Shown piece after piece: positions 33,257-44,864 of a DNA stretch of 64,000 bases. The notes beneath the pieces were generated by a model that ran no database searches, was not told the DNA's origin, and saw nothing but the letters and a program-made list of their open reading frames with translations. The stretch spans positions 79,441,617-79,505,616 of the forward strand of contig NC_087063.1 in assembly GCF_963678635.1 (NCBI RefSeq). The letters run 5' to 3'. Made by a program: the position numbers and the translations under genes. Source of the DNA: Symsagittifera roscoffensis (lineage: Eukaryota; Xenacoelomorpha; Acoela; Convolutidae). Numbering within the stretch: position 1 is the first letter of the stretch; each line of letters starts with the position of its first letter.

Positions 33257-35560
33257 ATGAGAACTATATTCCCAGGCACCTTCCACAACAACCCGCACAT
33301 GTTAGAAGAATCTGTATTCGCGAAACTGGACGGATTCAACTATTCTCAGACTGAACAGCAGAAATTGTTTAGAAAAATGGCTTCTTTGGATTTTGAATCA
33401 ATTTGCATTCCCACGGAAGAATTTAGAGCTACCAATACAACTACTTGGGTTAGAAAACATGTCCTTTGTGACTCAGAGATATAGTTTGTCTCAGTAAGTT
33501 GAAACTTCTTGGATGATTAACAACCTTGGATTCATTTTAAAAGCCTATAAGGCAAGTGAAATTAAATGAGTTCCATCTAACAAATCGTTTGACATTCCAG
33601 ACACGCTTGAATGTACGATTTTACTACCATATGACGCCTTTTTCAGAAAGATGAGAAACATTAACACTATAAAACTAATTTCGATGATTAACAAATTCAG
33701 ATTAGTGATCAACAAAATTCGTTGAAAAAACACGTATTCAATTGCAATCAATTCAACTGACCGGATTCAAAACTAACTCTTTTTGTAAAGCAAACTTTCA
33801 AAGACTTTGTACAAGTGTATAATATCAAAGATGTCGTTCCATTTATTGAGACCTTCAAAAAATCATAGAGAACTGATATGTTGAAGCTGGAATGCAATCT
33901 TGCGAAGCTAGAAAATATATGCCTACACAAATTAAAATTTCACAAAATCTGCCTGTTAATTTGAGGTGTTAAGAATTTGTGTTAGAAAGTTAGAGAAGAC
34001 ATGGACCATGACGAATTTGTCGCAAAAAGCAGTTGTATATCAAATTTATATTCATTAATCGTCAAAGGTTTGCAGGAGAATAGTTTTAAATGACGCTAGC
34101 CAATTATTCTCCTCTTTTTTGGGAATTGCCAAACGGAGTTTACACAAGATGGGAGTTTGACTCTGAGTTTGCAGAACAAAAATTTCCGAAAAATTTCTTA
34201 TACTTTTCTATCAATAACCGAGAAACGAGAATAAAACTGAAAGTTTTTTCAAGACAGTTAATCAGAAAAAAACTGACTGTTTTCACGTTGGTGGCTACTG
34301 CGATTACTGTAAAAAAAGTACTTAAAGCTATGGAATGCTACTATTACTTCTGTTGCTGTCAAGAAAGTGGTTCGCTTTTGCGGACCGAGATATTGAAAGG
34401 GAACTAAAAAGAATAATGGATGAATGAATACGAAAATATATAAAACAAAAGAACTGTGCAACATTTGGGAAATATTGAAAGTGATTGTTGAGACTAATTT
34501 AGAACAATTTATAGAGTCAAGAATCATGTCCAGACAGTTTTTTCCAACAAAAGACTTCTACTTACTTATTTTTTTGGTGAAAAATTCAATTTTACTAAAC
34601 TCCAATGCCATTTGATGACTCCCAATGAGTTGAAATAGTTGAAATTGAAGTTGTCAAATTCTTTTTCCAATTAAAAAAATGAAAAAATGACATATTCCGA
34701 AACGGTATTTGAAAACACATGAAAAAGAATGCCTTCAAAAATAATATATTGTTGAAAAAATCCAGAACAAATGTTAGTTTCCAGCTTTAAATAGGAAAAC
34801 AGATCAAATCAGTTTCCACTTCCTAACTTCCATCTGGAACGCTTTTTTCTCAAACACGCCTTGGAAAATTTTCATCAAGTATTTTCAATCTTTTGATGAA
34901 GCTGCTCGATGAGAAGAATACGAGAATCCACGCTCTGGATTTATGGCTGACACAATGAAACTACTGAATAAGATTTTATACGGTTGAATCATATACAAAT
35001 CGAGCCACAATTTAACCATTTATCTCTGCGATGAAAAGTGGAGTTGTTCATTCTTCAATAAATCTAAATTATAACGCTGGAGTTAAACTAGAATTTTTTT
35101 CAAGTACAAAAAGCTGGAGATGTATACGCAATCTTGCTATCTAGCAAGAGCAGAAACTTTCTAATCATTTGTGTTTTACATGAAAAGAAAGCTCCATAGC
35201 TACAGATCCGTCGAAAAGACTAAATGAAATTATTGCCAATGCAGAAAAATTGTTTTCTTTTACACGCTGCGCTGTTCATGAAAAGCATATTAGGCCAAAA
35301 CCGGAGCTCGCCGTAGTGAAATTTTGTGCCTTTGCAGCAAGCCGTTTAGCTGCTGAATAGTATGACTGACAAATTCCAATTTAGAAGCAAAGGACACAAC
35401 AAAAGATTTTGAAAAGGGTCCACGGTCGAAGTACAGATACTTTTCCGACGAAGCTATCAGTTGTAGTTGACAAATATCAAATTCACCACTATAATCAATC
35501 GAGTCGGAACAACTGAATAATCTAAAAGGGGCTCTGTTACTAATAACCTTAAAAAAATTA
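33257..35560 (+). pseudogene. Polinton/Maverick-like family B DNA polymerase pseudogene, copy I
   Basis: Most of a protein-primed-type PolB can be followed through many frame changes. The 3'-5' exonuclease box is SLDFESIC (about 33380-33405), with TTTWVRKH after it. VYNIKDVVPFIE and MLKLE...ICLH follow (33810-33930), then KVREDMD (33985-34005). The motif A region is DASQL plus GVYTRWEFDSE (34093-34170). A Cys-cluster insert follows (34285-34345), then motif B-like TMKLLNKILYG (34948-34980), motif C reduced to EMYTQSCYLA (35116-35145), and a C-terminal FEKGPRSKYRYFSDE (35408-35455). Both catalytic aspartates of the DTDS box are gone (Tyr and Gln). The gene normally replicates the element's own DNA; this copy is dead. 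It runs in the same direction as copy II. Confidence 0.7.
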
Positions 35561-36309
35561 TTAAGCATGGAATCGAAACAAACCCATAAACCTGCAGATT
35601 AAAGGTTTAAATTGTAGAAAAGTTACATACGATGCAGTCGCTCGAATTTTATTATTTTTTTCACAAACAGTTAACAGTAAATTTTTTTTTTCTGAAAAAA
35701 AATATATGTTTTTTTAAATTGCAGTTAGGTTTCAGCATATTCTCAGACAGTTTCGAGAAAAGTTCAGTTGGTTAGAACAATAATAAAAAAGTATCCTAAA
35801 ACTTAGCCTCTCGCACAATGCTGTGGAGGATCTTAAAAACTGCTATTATGGCAAATTTGATCAAACCTTCTATCCTAATTAATGGTCAACTCTTTTAAAT
35901 ATCTTGATAAATCCGAAAAATTACGCCATATGTTAAAACATAGTTTGGAGAACGGAAAGCTTTAGCTTATCTTATCCCTGGTGGTCTCCGCTTCCCTCAT
36001 CTGATCGCCTCGCCTATATACTACTCAGATATTTCCTAAATTCTGCCACCGTGAAAGCCCACGTTATGTGACGCACAATAGAATTTATAATAGATCACAC
36101 TATTTTGTTTCAAATCAATTTAAATAAGTCATTTTCCGAACTGAAATAAGAGAAAATTTTGTTGTTTGCGTCAAAAAAATAAGAAATGGAACAGAAAGTA
36201 CTTATTTCAATTGGCTGATTTTTCAAACATCAACGGTTTTATGAGTTGATATGAGATGAAGCTAATTTTATACTTTTCTTTGCAGATTACACATGTTTTT
36301 CCTCGACAA

Positions 36310-36580
36310 TTGTTAGGTGAAAAAGGGAAGTTTTTGTCATAAATAGTTTGTCCTTTTCTTCAAACTTGGAACAAAAAATTAAATTAAAAACTTCAAAAAC
36401 TTTATGGAGCTGTGTCATTCGAAATATACAGATCAGTGCAAGCTCCTGTGTACAATTTTTTCATGAATATACTTGGTTAATCAGGGATTAAAGTGGCGCG
36501 TGTATAAAAACTATCGGAAAATCCAAATCAATCTTTTGTAGGATTTCTGAGTTACTACTCTTTCTAACAACATCGAAGAA
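36310..36580 (+). repeat. Direct repeat downstream of PolB copy I
   Basis: Similar in sequence and orientation to 38575-38820. Shared landmarks are TTATGGAGCTGTGTCAT, CAGTGCAAGCTCC, AGTGGCGCG and ATCTTTTGTAGGA. It lies about 0.8 kb after the PolB C-terminal code, as expected if the two PolB copies with their downstream flanks are direct repeats of one element. No recognised domain in either copy. Confidence 0.7.
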
Positions 36581-37639
36581 AATATCATAAAGCAAAACAA
36601 CAAAAACCAAGAAAAACTGTAGCAAAATTAAACAAAATTGTGGAAGAGCAAGGAAATGATGGAAAAAGGAAGTGCTTCTAAAAACGGATATGAAAAAGTG
36701 CAAAAATCATCAACGAGAAAGTTGAAGAAGTCTTCAACAAACTCGATTTAGCCGCAAAAACCGTTTTTTCTGCATTTGTTAACCAAAACGTAGAAAACAT
36801 GACTTTTGTTATTGTCATGCTCACCAAAAACATATACTTTTTAAGAAATCTAATTTTCCGTCTACCAAATTTTAATTGATAGCAATTTAAGAGAAGTCAA
36901 AAAGTTGTTATTGTGGAACAATGTACTGAAAACGTCCAAACACAAAATGGAGATTCAAGTTGTAAACGAGCGTTACAGTTTTAACTGCAGTACTAAAAGG
37001 CATCTCAAAGAGATGACCAAACTCTGTAATACCTGAGCTTTTATTAAAGATTTTTTCGATAAACTGTCAGTTTTTGAAAGCAGCCCTAAAAAAATCAACT
37101 CAATTTTTCCAGTCCGTTAAAGATGCATTTACACAGACATATCATCATCGATGCTTTTACATCTCAACTGTTCACTGAATTAACATCAAAATCAGATTAT
37201 GATCCGAAAAACTTCCGTGGAGTAGCCATTGATGATTCACATCTAGTGTGGAAAAACGATGAACACGGAGTAAGAAGGCTGAATCAACTTTCAGAAAGGC
37301 GAATGCAGAAGAAAACTAGCTAAGGGAAGTATGGGAAAACTTGATAAAAGTGTCGAGCTGCTAACAATTAACAATTACTCATCTAATCAAGGTTATTGAT
37401 AGTTTTTTCAAGTGTTTTCGATGTCCGAACTGTGACTGTGTTTTCGACACATCAGAAAACTTTAACATTTACCTTCTCAGGTGCAAGGGAAGAACTATAT
37501 CTTCTCCGACACCACGCCAACTTCTCATTTGAAAGGAAAGTATATCGGATGTAAGGAAATTCTACCAGTTGTATGGACACTACAGTGCAACATATCTATC
37601 CAAAAAACTCGTAGACTTTACGGAAAACTGTAAACCATA
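36581..37639. other. Between the two PolB copies; no recognised gene
   Basis: Short frames only. One at 37123-37323 has no known motif. This stretch probably corresponds to other genes or ends of the same element, too decayed to name. Confidence 0.3.
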
Positions 37640-38290
37640 GTCTGGACGGAATCAACAATCCTTAAACTGAACAACAGAAATTGTTTAGCAAGGAGGCAAG
37701 TTTTGATTTTGAATCAGTTTGCTTTCTTACGGAAGAACTTAAACAAAATTACGGAACCGAAACAAACGCGGAACCAAAATAGAACTGTTGAAATCAAAAT
37801 TGTACACAGAAAAGGAATTTTTGTGGGATTGTTCAATCTCCTTAAGTCCAAAGTCCAGTTATCAGAGGCATAGTTCAATTTTTTTTTAATTATCGAGATG
37901 AAGACAAGCTCGTGGAATACAGATTCTTTGAAGAATACACACTCTTTGTATCTTGCTATCACTAGCGGAAGAGAAAGGAAAACTGTGAATTATCTGCAAA
38001 GGCAGCTCAATAGCTACAAATTTGTCCAAATGATTATAGAAAGGATTTTATATCCGATGCAAAAGAGATTTTTCCCTCGTACACGCTGCGCTGTTCATAA
38101 GACAATGATAAACGAAAACTTCAATTTATCAAAGAATAAATTTGCTGTGCTGAAATGCTGTGCTTGTGCAGCAACAAGTATTTCAATTATGATATTAAGA
38201 CTGACAAAATTGAACTTCAGCAGCATAAGACTCAACGAAAGATCACTAGAAGATACTAGAGATAGACCAGGGTATTGTTTCGTTTAAATT
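37640..38290 (+). pseudogene. Polinton/Maverick-like PolB pseudogene, copy II (internally deleted)
   Basis: A shorter direct copy of 33257-35560. The exonuclease region around SFDFESVC is matched at 37640-37740 (compare 33335-33425 of copy I). The sequence then jumps to the DTDS region, read as NTHSLYLAI (37934-37960), and to the C-terminal domain with AEMLCLCS-like code and SLEDTRDRPG (38095-38270). The whole palm between exonuclease and motif C is missing, so about 2 kb was deleted relative to copy I. The two aspartates of DTDS are Asn and His. The TACACGCTGCGCTGTTCAT word is shared exactly with copy I near 35260. Confidence 0.6.
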
Positions 38291-38574
38291 TTAAAATTGG
38301 ATCAGTTTTTCAGTTTTTTAGAGGAGAAAAACATTACGTTCATCAGAGTGCTGTTTTTTTACCAAAGAATTCTTTTAAACAACTCAAAAGTTCATACTTC
38401 AATTTCTTACTTGAAAATTACGAATGCTACTTTTCGCCTTAATTCAGTTTCACGAAACATAATGTCCAATACGCAATATATTTCGTTAAATTATTTTGTT
38501 GTACGCGTTAAACATCAGAAATTGCTTCTTAAATTTTAAAATTAGGTGAAACAAACTGTTCCCTTGGAAGTTAT

Positions 38575-38820
38575 TAGGTGAAAATGGAGGTTTTTATTGA
38601 GAAAAGTCAAAAACGAACCTATATTTTTTGTACTTTTTCTTCAAAAACCAAACAAACAAAAAGATCAAATATTTATGGAGTTGTATCATATGGAGCTGCA
38701 GATAAGTGCAAGCTCCACTCTACAGTTCTCAATGACTATAGTGTATCAATCTGGGACTATAGTGGCGCGGGTAAAAAATGTTAATCAGAAAATTAAAATA
38801 GATCTTTTGTAGGACTCAAG
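38575..38820 (+). repeat. Direct repeat downstream of PolB copy II
   Basis: Partner of 36310-36580 (see there). It ends only about 50 bases before the TM3-TM4 receptor segment, so the duplicated mobile DNA abuts that segment. Confidence 0.7.
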
Positions 38821-38870
38821 ATAAAAACAATTATTAAATCGTTACTTTCCTTCAAAATAGTTATAATGGA

Positions 38871-39167
38871 TTGTCATCTACTGTCAACGAAAACCTGCCA
38901 TATTCGCAAAAAGTTTCATTTCTTCATGTCGTTATTCATTTGCGTTTTTTTCTCGATTTTGCATCTTATTGGAGTCAAATGGTTCTAACATGCGCTCTCG
39001 CAATTGAGCGATACGTCCTGATAGTACGAGCGAAAGACAGTGCTACAATTCTATCTAAGCAAAGACGTGTTCTTTTCTACTCTATCGTGATTCTTCTGTG
39101 CTGCTTAGTTCCTCTTCTGGCCACCATTGACAATCTACTTCATCTTCAAAAAATCAACAAAGGAGAT
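38871..39167 (+). CDS. Class-A GPCR-like segment: TM3-TM4 (putative exon)
   Basis: The frame encodes TM3 ending in the class-A hallmark IERY (the DRY/ERY box, G-protein coupling). A basic intracellular loop 2 follows (VRAKDSATILSKQRR), then TM4 (VLFYSIVILLCCLVPLLA) and the beginning of extracellular loop 2. A GT at 39168 (GAT/GTACAT) would end the exon in phase 0, which agrees with the phase-0 acceptor at 44261. The 5' boundary is uncertain. The AG at 38913 is in the right phase for the TM1-TM2 segment but would make the D2.50-to-R3.50 distance about five residues longer than usual. TM4 lacks the usual tryptophan. Could also be an isolated receptor relic. Confidence 0.45.
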
Positions 39168-39179
39168 GTACATTACTGA

Positions 39180-42100
39180 TTTGAATTATACGGAGGAAAC
39201 GAAATAAATTTTAAAATTTGGTACAATTTTGGAATTAGAGCAACTTAAGACAAATTCGGACAATTTTGGACAAAAAATTGATAGTGAAGAAAATTGAATT
39301 TCCCAAAATTAGTTGAGTGCAAGTATGTTGAAAATTTCTGGCCCCAACTTCTGCCCCAAAAAACTATCATTTTTTGCTTTTTTTTAACGAAAAAAAAATA
39401 CACCGGAATTTTTGTTCATTTGCTGTTACTATTTCACATCAAGCTATATTAATGTTTTGTGGCCCAACTAACTTCAAGAAGAGTATATCTCCAAAATTGA
39501 GCTTTTTTTAAATGCTTATTTTTTAGTAAAAATTTTAAAAATTGCAAACTGTTTTGTTAGAAAAATTGCAAACTATTTTGTGAAAAAAAATTATCGTTTT
39601 GGGATTTTTTAAGTCAAACAAAACCTACGCCATAACAATTCTAAGTAAAAAAAAATTGGCTTGAAACTTTTTAGCTATAAAAAAGACATAATTATTTTGA
39701 TGCAAAGTTGAAAAGCTTATCGCCCTTTCATTTTTTTGGGCTAGAGCAAAAGAAGCTTGAAGCTTTGTCAGCATTTGATGAAAAGAGTAGAGCGGGCCAA
39801 AAAGCCGTTTTATCAACCGTTTCCGAACGAAACATTATCACTGCAAGCCTTCTTTTTCCCACCATGCCTCTTTTGTTGCTCAACCAATTTGAGCAGGGTA
39901 TAAGGTTCTCAATTTTGCACAGCTGAAAATTTTTTCGTCTGATACCAAACAAAAGGTCAGAACAAGCTTTACTTTTTTTTGGCAATATTTTTTGTAGACT
40001 AATAAAAAACCAAGAACGATAGTAAAATTTTGCAAACAAAATGCTATGTACTAACTTTTTCAAAATTTTAAGCAGCATTTGTTTTGTCAACTTCTCTTTG
40101 TTAACTTTTGTCCAAAATCAATCGAATTTGAGACACGTGTTTTACTTTTCAAGCTTTTAAAATCTAGTCCTGATTTAAATCAGCGCTTTGTGTTTTATGC
40201 AAACTATGTTTTTGGTGATCACTAGCGCTTTACTCGCAATTACGCTGCATTAAAGAAATCGTTGAACGAAAAAAAACTTACTGAAACACGTGCAAAAATA
40301 GCGATAATTAATCCATCCGTGAAGATAAACTAACTTCTTTCATCAGGGGTTTCTATTTCCTTTATTGCACGATTTCGAAAAAAACCTCTTAGGTATTTTT
40401 GACCAAAATGGTCACATCTCCAGAACTGTTGAGTTTCATCAGTAATGCGGAACTTGAAACTAAAAAAAGGACCCTAAAAGGGCGACAGCAGATCTCTGCT
40501 GTTAAAAAGTTTTGGTCCGTCATATTTGGATGGGGGATTTGTAACCCTGTGTGCTCCCTTACAGCATCCAGAAAAGCATTTTATTTTTGCGAAAAAATGA
40601 AAAAAATCATAAAAACGCCACATCCTGTAAGCTTAGCAAGTTTAGTAGTAACTTTTCAGTAGCGTAAACTCTCATCATAGTCTTCAAAATTTTCACTAGG
40701 ATGTTTTTTTGTTTTTAGAAAGAGATTTTTAAAAGTTAATGAGCCTTAAAAATGCTACATCTCGGAAATTAAAAAAATTTGAGCAGTCTTATTTCGAAAA
40801 AAACTTTTTAAAAAATCAAAAACACTTTATTTATCTCCAAAACCAAAAGGTTTTGCGCAGTTTTATTTGCAGCAAAATTTTCAACCTCTAAGATACACTG
40901 AGAGCAATCCGCTATTTGTTTGAGAGTTTCAAAGTTTGATAGTTATCTAATCTAATATTTTTTGAAATAAAAAGTTAGAATAAACTCCATTTCTCGAAAA
41001 TTAAACGGATCTGAGTAGTAAGTTTTCGAACCAGATGAGCAACTCATGAGTATACGTTGATGGTACCCAGTCGTACCGTAGAAGTTTTCAAGATTTTAAA
41101 TGACTTTTCAGCTAACTTTTTTGAAAGAAAAGTTCGAAAAAATCATAACAAACTCCAGATCTTGGGAGCCAAAAAGCTTTGAGTAAGAGTTAGAGGACAG
41201 ACTTGCAACCCCTGACTGTAATCTGATAGCGCATTGATGTAAAAAAAAACTGATGCGCTCGGAAATTTAAAACATTGAATTAGATAAAACAAATGAAACG
41301 TTGCAAATTATTGGCATTGTATAAAACATGTCAACATCAAAAATACCAATTAAAAAAAGTATAAACGACATAACTTCAACTGTTATTTGCTTTTCTAGGA
41401 ACTGGGGACTGGTTTCTTGGCAGACCGGTTTCTTGGCAGACCAAATTTTTAGCATAACAAGGGAGAGAATGGCTTTTAGCAGACTTGATCGGCATGTTAG
41501 CTCAGAGCGTAATTACGTCAATTATCTGACTGGTTTCAACCAAAAGTCAAAGTGTTTATCAGAATAATGAAATGAAATCGAGAAGAAAATTTATCATGCG
41601 ACTTTTGATTTTCAATAATACCGGATATTGATTTCACTCAATATTAAAAAAGTAAAAATGACGTTTGATGTTCAAGGCTCTTTCGATTGACAACAAAACA
41701 TTATTAAAATCATTCAGAACATAACGAACAAATGCCTGAGCAAAAATTTCAATGAAAACAGAAAAACTAAAAACTCATCTAACAGCAAACCTGAAAAAGT
41801 AAAGAACACGAACTGCAAGGTTTCTTAAACTAATTTGAAAAAATTTCGCCTATCAGATACTAAAATTTGGGCCAAGATAGCATGATGAGGTTGTCTTTAG
41901 ACCAGCTGTCCGATTTTTTTTTATAACCTGAATGCTGTTTTCACTTTTCTCAATGCGATTTGCGTAAAGTTCGGAAGTTTGTTTCGGTACATTTTCTATC
42001 TAGAGCTATCAAAAAATCCAAAAATTATCCGAACAAATATCAACTTGAGCGAACAAATATCCGAACTAAATATGATACTTGCAACTTATCCAGGAGGTTT

Positions 42101-42439
42101 TCAAGGATTGAAATCATTAAAATAGAAAGATCGTGAAATTTTTTTAAGTTATCCTTATAGTCTCACAGTGCTTTTTCTCATTATCTGTCCGTATATCAGC
42201 ATATGATTTAGTCCCCTGGTGCTTTGTGCTGAATCTATATTGTCCTATCATGCTAATTCAACTTCCGTGATTCAGAGCCTTAGCTAAAAAGTTATTTCTG
42301 CAAGTTATGATAACAAGTCGTATCTGAGTTGTTTGCTTAAATACGGACTGTTTATCTATTCATTTATCTATTTTAATTTACCATTGGCATTTTCCAAGTT
42401 TAATCAACACCAAAAGTTTCTGTTCATGATGACAGGAGT
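39180..42439. other. No supported gene; degenerate repeats at 40.4-41.2 kb
   Basis: AT-rich sequence with short open frames (for example 40399-40662, unrecognised). Loosely repeated words of the CATCTCCAGAAC / CATTTCTCGAAAATTAAA type followed by GAGTAGT occur near 40418, 40755, 40835, 40990 and 41155, suggesting a decayed tandem repeat. A 16-bp tandem duplication is listed separately. If the GPCR reconstruction is right, this lies in its last intron. Confidence 0.35.
41411..41442 (+). repeat. 16-bp perfect tandem duplication
   Basis: GGTTTCTTGGCAGACC occurs twice head to tail in otherwise unremarkable sequence. Confidence 0.9.
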
Positions 42440-43460
42440 GACCTCCAAGAGCTCCCTACGTTTTGGGAAAACACTCAAACTCTACTCCATTCAGCTGGGA
42501 CAACTGGCTCGGTCAATTCAGCCTTGGGATGGGCAGCAAGTACAATTTTAACGTTTTGGTTATTCTTGTGGACCCAGGGTCCAAAATTGAAGACTCCCCT
42601 TCTAAACCTGAATCAAATCCAGATCAACAGTCAGACCTTAAAAGGAGCAACCGCCTTCGAAGAGACAGAGCTGCTGCTCGGCAATTCGAGGAGACGAATG
42701 AAGAGCGGAAGAAAAAAAGGGAAAATTATCGGAACAAACTGTTAATTCAACGAAGCAGAAGCCAGAGCGCGTTCATATTTGCTTTTCACCCTCGGGACTG
42801 CAGCCAGAAAAAAAATCCTTTTTGGCAATCTAGTTGTTCATTGATTGCTATAAGAATTGTATTTAAGCGTTCAAAGTAAACGTGAACAATTATTGTACCA
42901 TGAAAAACATCAAGCTGTTCAATACGTGGTACATGGAGATAAAAATATTGTTTGGTCGTTTCTTTTAAGGATGCCAGCGCAGCTGGCGTGTTGTAATTGG
43001 ACCGAAGAGGGAGAACAAAATAGGATCATTCGAGAAAGTGATGATGAGAGTACGCTCATCCGCAACAACATACCCCATGATACAAGCCTGAAATTGGCGT
43101 TTGGATTGGAAATGAAAAAGAGGCCGCAGAGGCCATCGGCTTTCAGAAAATGTTGCCGGACAATAAGGGGTCTACTAATTTCAATTCACTTAAGATCAAA
43201 CAGGAACCGATTTTCTATGATCGTTCACGTAGAGGGGCTGTTCAAAATTCTTCCAGTTTCAAACCGTGCTACTTCTGCGGCAACGCTTACTCAGTAGATC
43301 ATTGAAAAAATATACCTAATTCGAGATCTGGAATGTCGTTTCTGTAAGAAGAAAGGTCATTTTGCTGAACTATGCAACTCTACAAAAAGACGACTCAAAA
43401 GAGTGGAAGAGTGTAGATTCGAAGACCGACTGGACACTGGTGCTAGTTCTTTTCATTTAT
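42440..43460 (+). pseudogene. Ty3/gypsy-like gag-protease remnant
   Basis: Read through two or three frame changes, this encodes a gag tail. A basic segment comes first (KRSNRLRRDRAAARQFEETN, about 42640-42700), then KEAAEAIGFQKMLPDNKG (43117-43170). Two zinc knuckles follow: CYFCGNAYSVDH (43267-43302, followed by a TGA where the last Cys is expected) and CRFCKKKGHFAELC (43334-43375). Shortly after is DTGAS (43433-43447), the active-site motif of the retroviral-type aspartic protease. Gag packages the element RNA and the protease matures the polyprotein. Reverse transcriptase and integrase are not found downstream before the receptor exon at 44262, so the element is truncated as well as frameshifted. 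LTRs were not identified. Confidence 0.65.
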
Positions 43461-44261
43461 CCGTTATCATCATACGATACTGGCCTATTTTTTTTTGCTC
43501 AACCTATTCTATAATACTTTTGTTACTTCCTTGATTTAAAATCTTTGCTAAAATTTCATTTCAGTAATTTATGATATACATACCCATCGGAGGTGTTTTC
43601 TTAAATACGCGTGCGTTGTCTATAGATTTCTTTTATCTCTTAAACAATTCATAAATAGTTTTATCAGAGTCTTAATAGTCCCAGAGTTCGGTGAAGGTCA
43701 CCTTCTTTTGCTGTTAGACTATCAAAAAAAAAATCCAAAATCCGCTAAAAATATTTTGTGGTTCTTTTTTGTCTGAAAAAATGTTAACGTCTGCTATAAA
43801 ACAGGTCTGTCAAAAAACCGAGCCCACCCCAGAAAATTTTTGATTGTTTGGATTGCGGCCAGCAAGCAAACAGAGTTTATTTCCTTACTGTCAGGAAGCA
43901 TATACATTTGAAATCACGCAGCTCCTTTTTTCTTAACTGTTACTGACAATTAAATTGCTTCCCCACCAAGTTTTCCCCACCAAAAAAAATATTTAAAAAA
44001 TTTGTTTCGCTTAACCATAGATTCATAGATTTTGAAAACTTCTTGGCTTTCTGGCCTGTCTGCTTACTCGCCGTAAAAAATACTGTCGTACAATTTTTCA
44101 ATAACTGTTTTTTTTTCCTTTTTCAACTGAAAGTTTCGCAGGTAGTTGGTGGGAAAACACCGCAAACGCAAAATCTACTCAAAGCCGCGCTAAAAAAAGT
44201 TTGTTAAGTCATAACAAATCTTTAATAGTGAATATGTTTTATCTGATACTTTTATTTTCAG
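43461..44261. other. Between gypsy remnant and last GPCR exon; no gene
   Basis: AT-rich non-coding sequence ending in a strong splice acceptor (CTTTTATTTTCAG at 44249-44261). Confidence 0.45.
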
Positions 44262-44864
44262 GAACCGTTGATAAGCTGTCCTTCTTGCATCCGATATTCA
44301 ATAAAAGACTTCGAGCCCTATATTCGACTGGTTTTGACTACATTTGTGGCTGCTTTATGTTGCTTTTTATACTACAAATCCAGTAAAACTATTCTGGCAA
44401 CAAAGAAAATTCACCGAAGCAACCTTCTAACAGCTGCGTTTGCTGCTTTGATGATTTTGTGGCTAATATTAGTTTTGCCGCACGTTTTTTTCATCACCTT
44501 TTCGGACGAAAATCAATTTGGGCTGTTTGCGACTCGTATCCAATATGTTATCTTTGGTGTCTTGCTTGATGACATATATGATCGTGAAAAAATGCACGAT
44601 TTAGATTTTGCTGAGTATATGAACCTTAGTCGCGAAAAACACACCCTTTTAGTGGATACGACTTTGCGCGCCTTGCGAACAAGCTTCGGACTCTTCAATA
44701 CTGTTCTTGTTCTGATTCTACTGAAGCCATTTCACGAGCCGATCTTAAAGACTCTGGTTAGAGTTCGAGAAAAAATGCAGAATATCAGAGTCTGGACTAT
44801 GAAAATTACATCGTCCGCAAAAGCTCCCCAAACAGTTAATATTGCTGCTGAGCTCAATGATTAA
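44262..44864 (+). CDS. Class-A GPCR-like 3' exon: TM5-TM7 and C-tail
   Basis: The exon follows a strong TTTATTTTCAG acceptor ending at 44261 and is open for 201 codons to a TAA at 44862-44864. It begins with loop-2 code containing CPSC, then TM5 (LVLTTFVAALCCFLYY) and a basic loop (KTILATKKIHRS). TM6 follows (LMILWLILVLPHVFF, with the usual TM6 proline), then a charged loop and TM7 (RTSFGLFNTVLVLILL), where the NPxxY box is replaced by NTVLV. Helix-8-like KPFHEPILKTLVRVREK comes next, and a short tail. Phase and topology both fit the TM3-TM4 segment ending at 39167. Ligand unknown. Coding quality here is the best of the three receptor segments, so this gene may still be active. No AATAAA was located with certainty nearby. 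Confidence 0.6.
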   Translation, partial: EPLISCPSCIRYSIKDFEPYIRLVLTTFVAALCCFLYYKSSKTILATKKIHRSNLLTAAFAALMILWLILVLPHVFFITFSDENQFGLFATRIQYVIFGVLLDDIYDREKMHDLDFAEYMNLSREKHTLLVDTTLRALRTSFGLFNTVLVLILLKPFHEPILKTLVRVREKMQNIRVWTMKITSSAKAPQTVNIAAELND

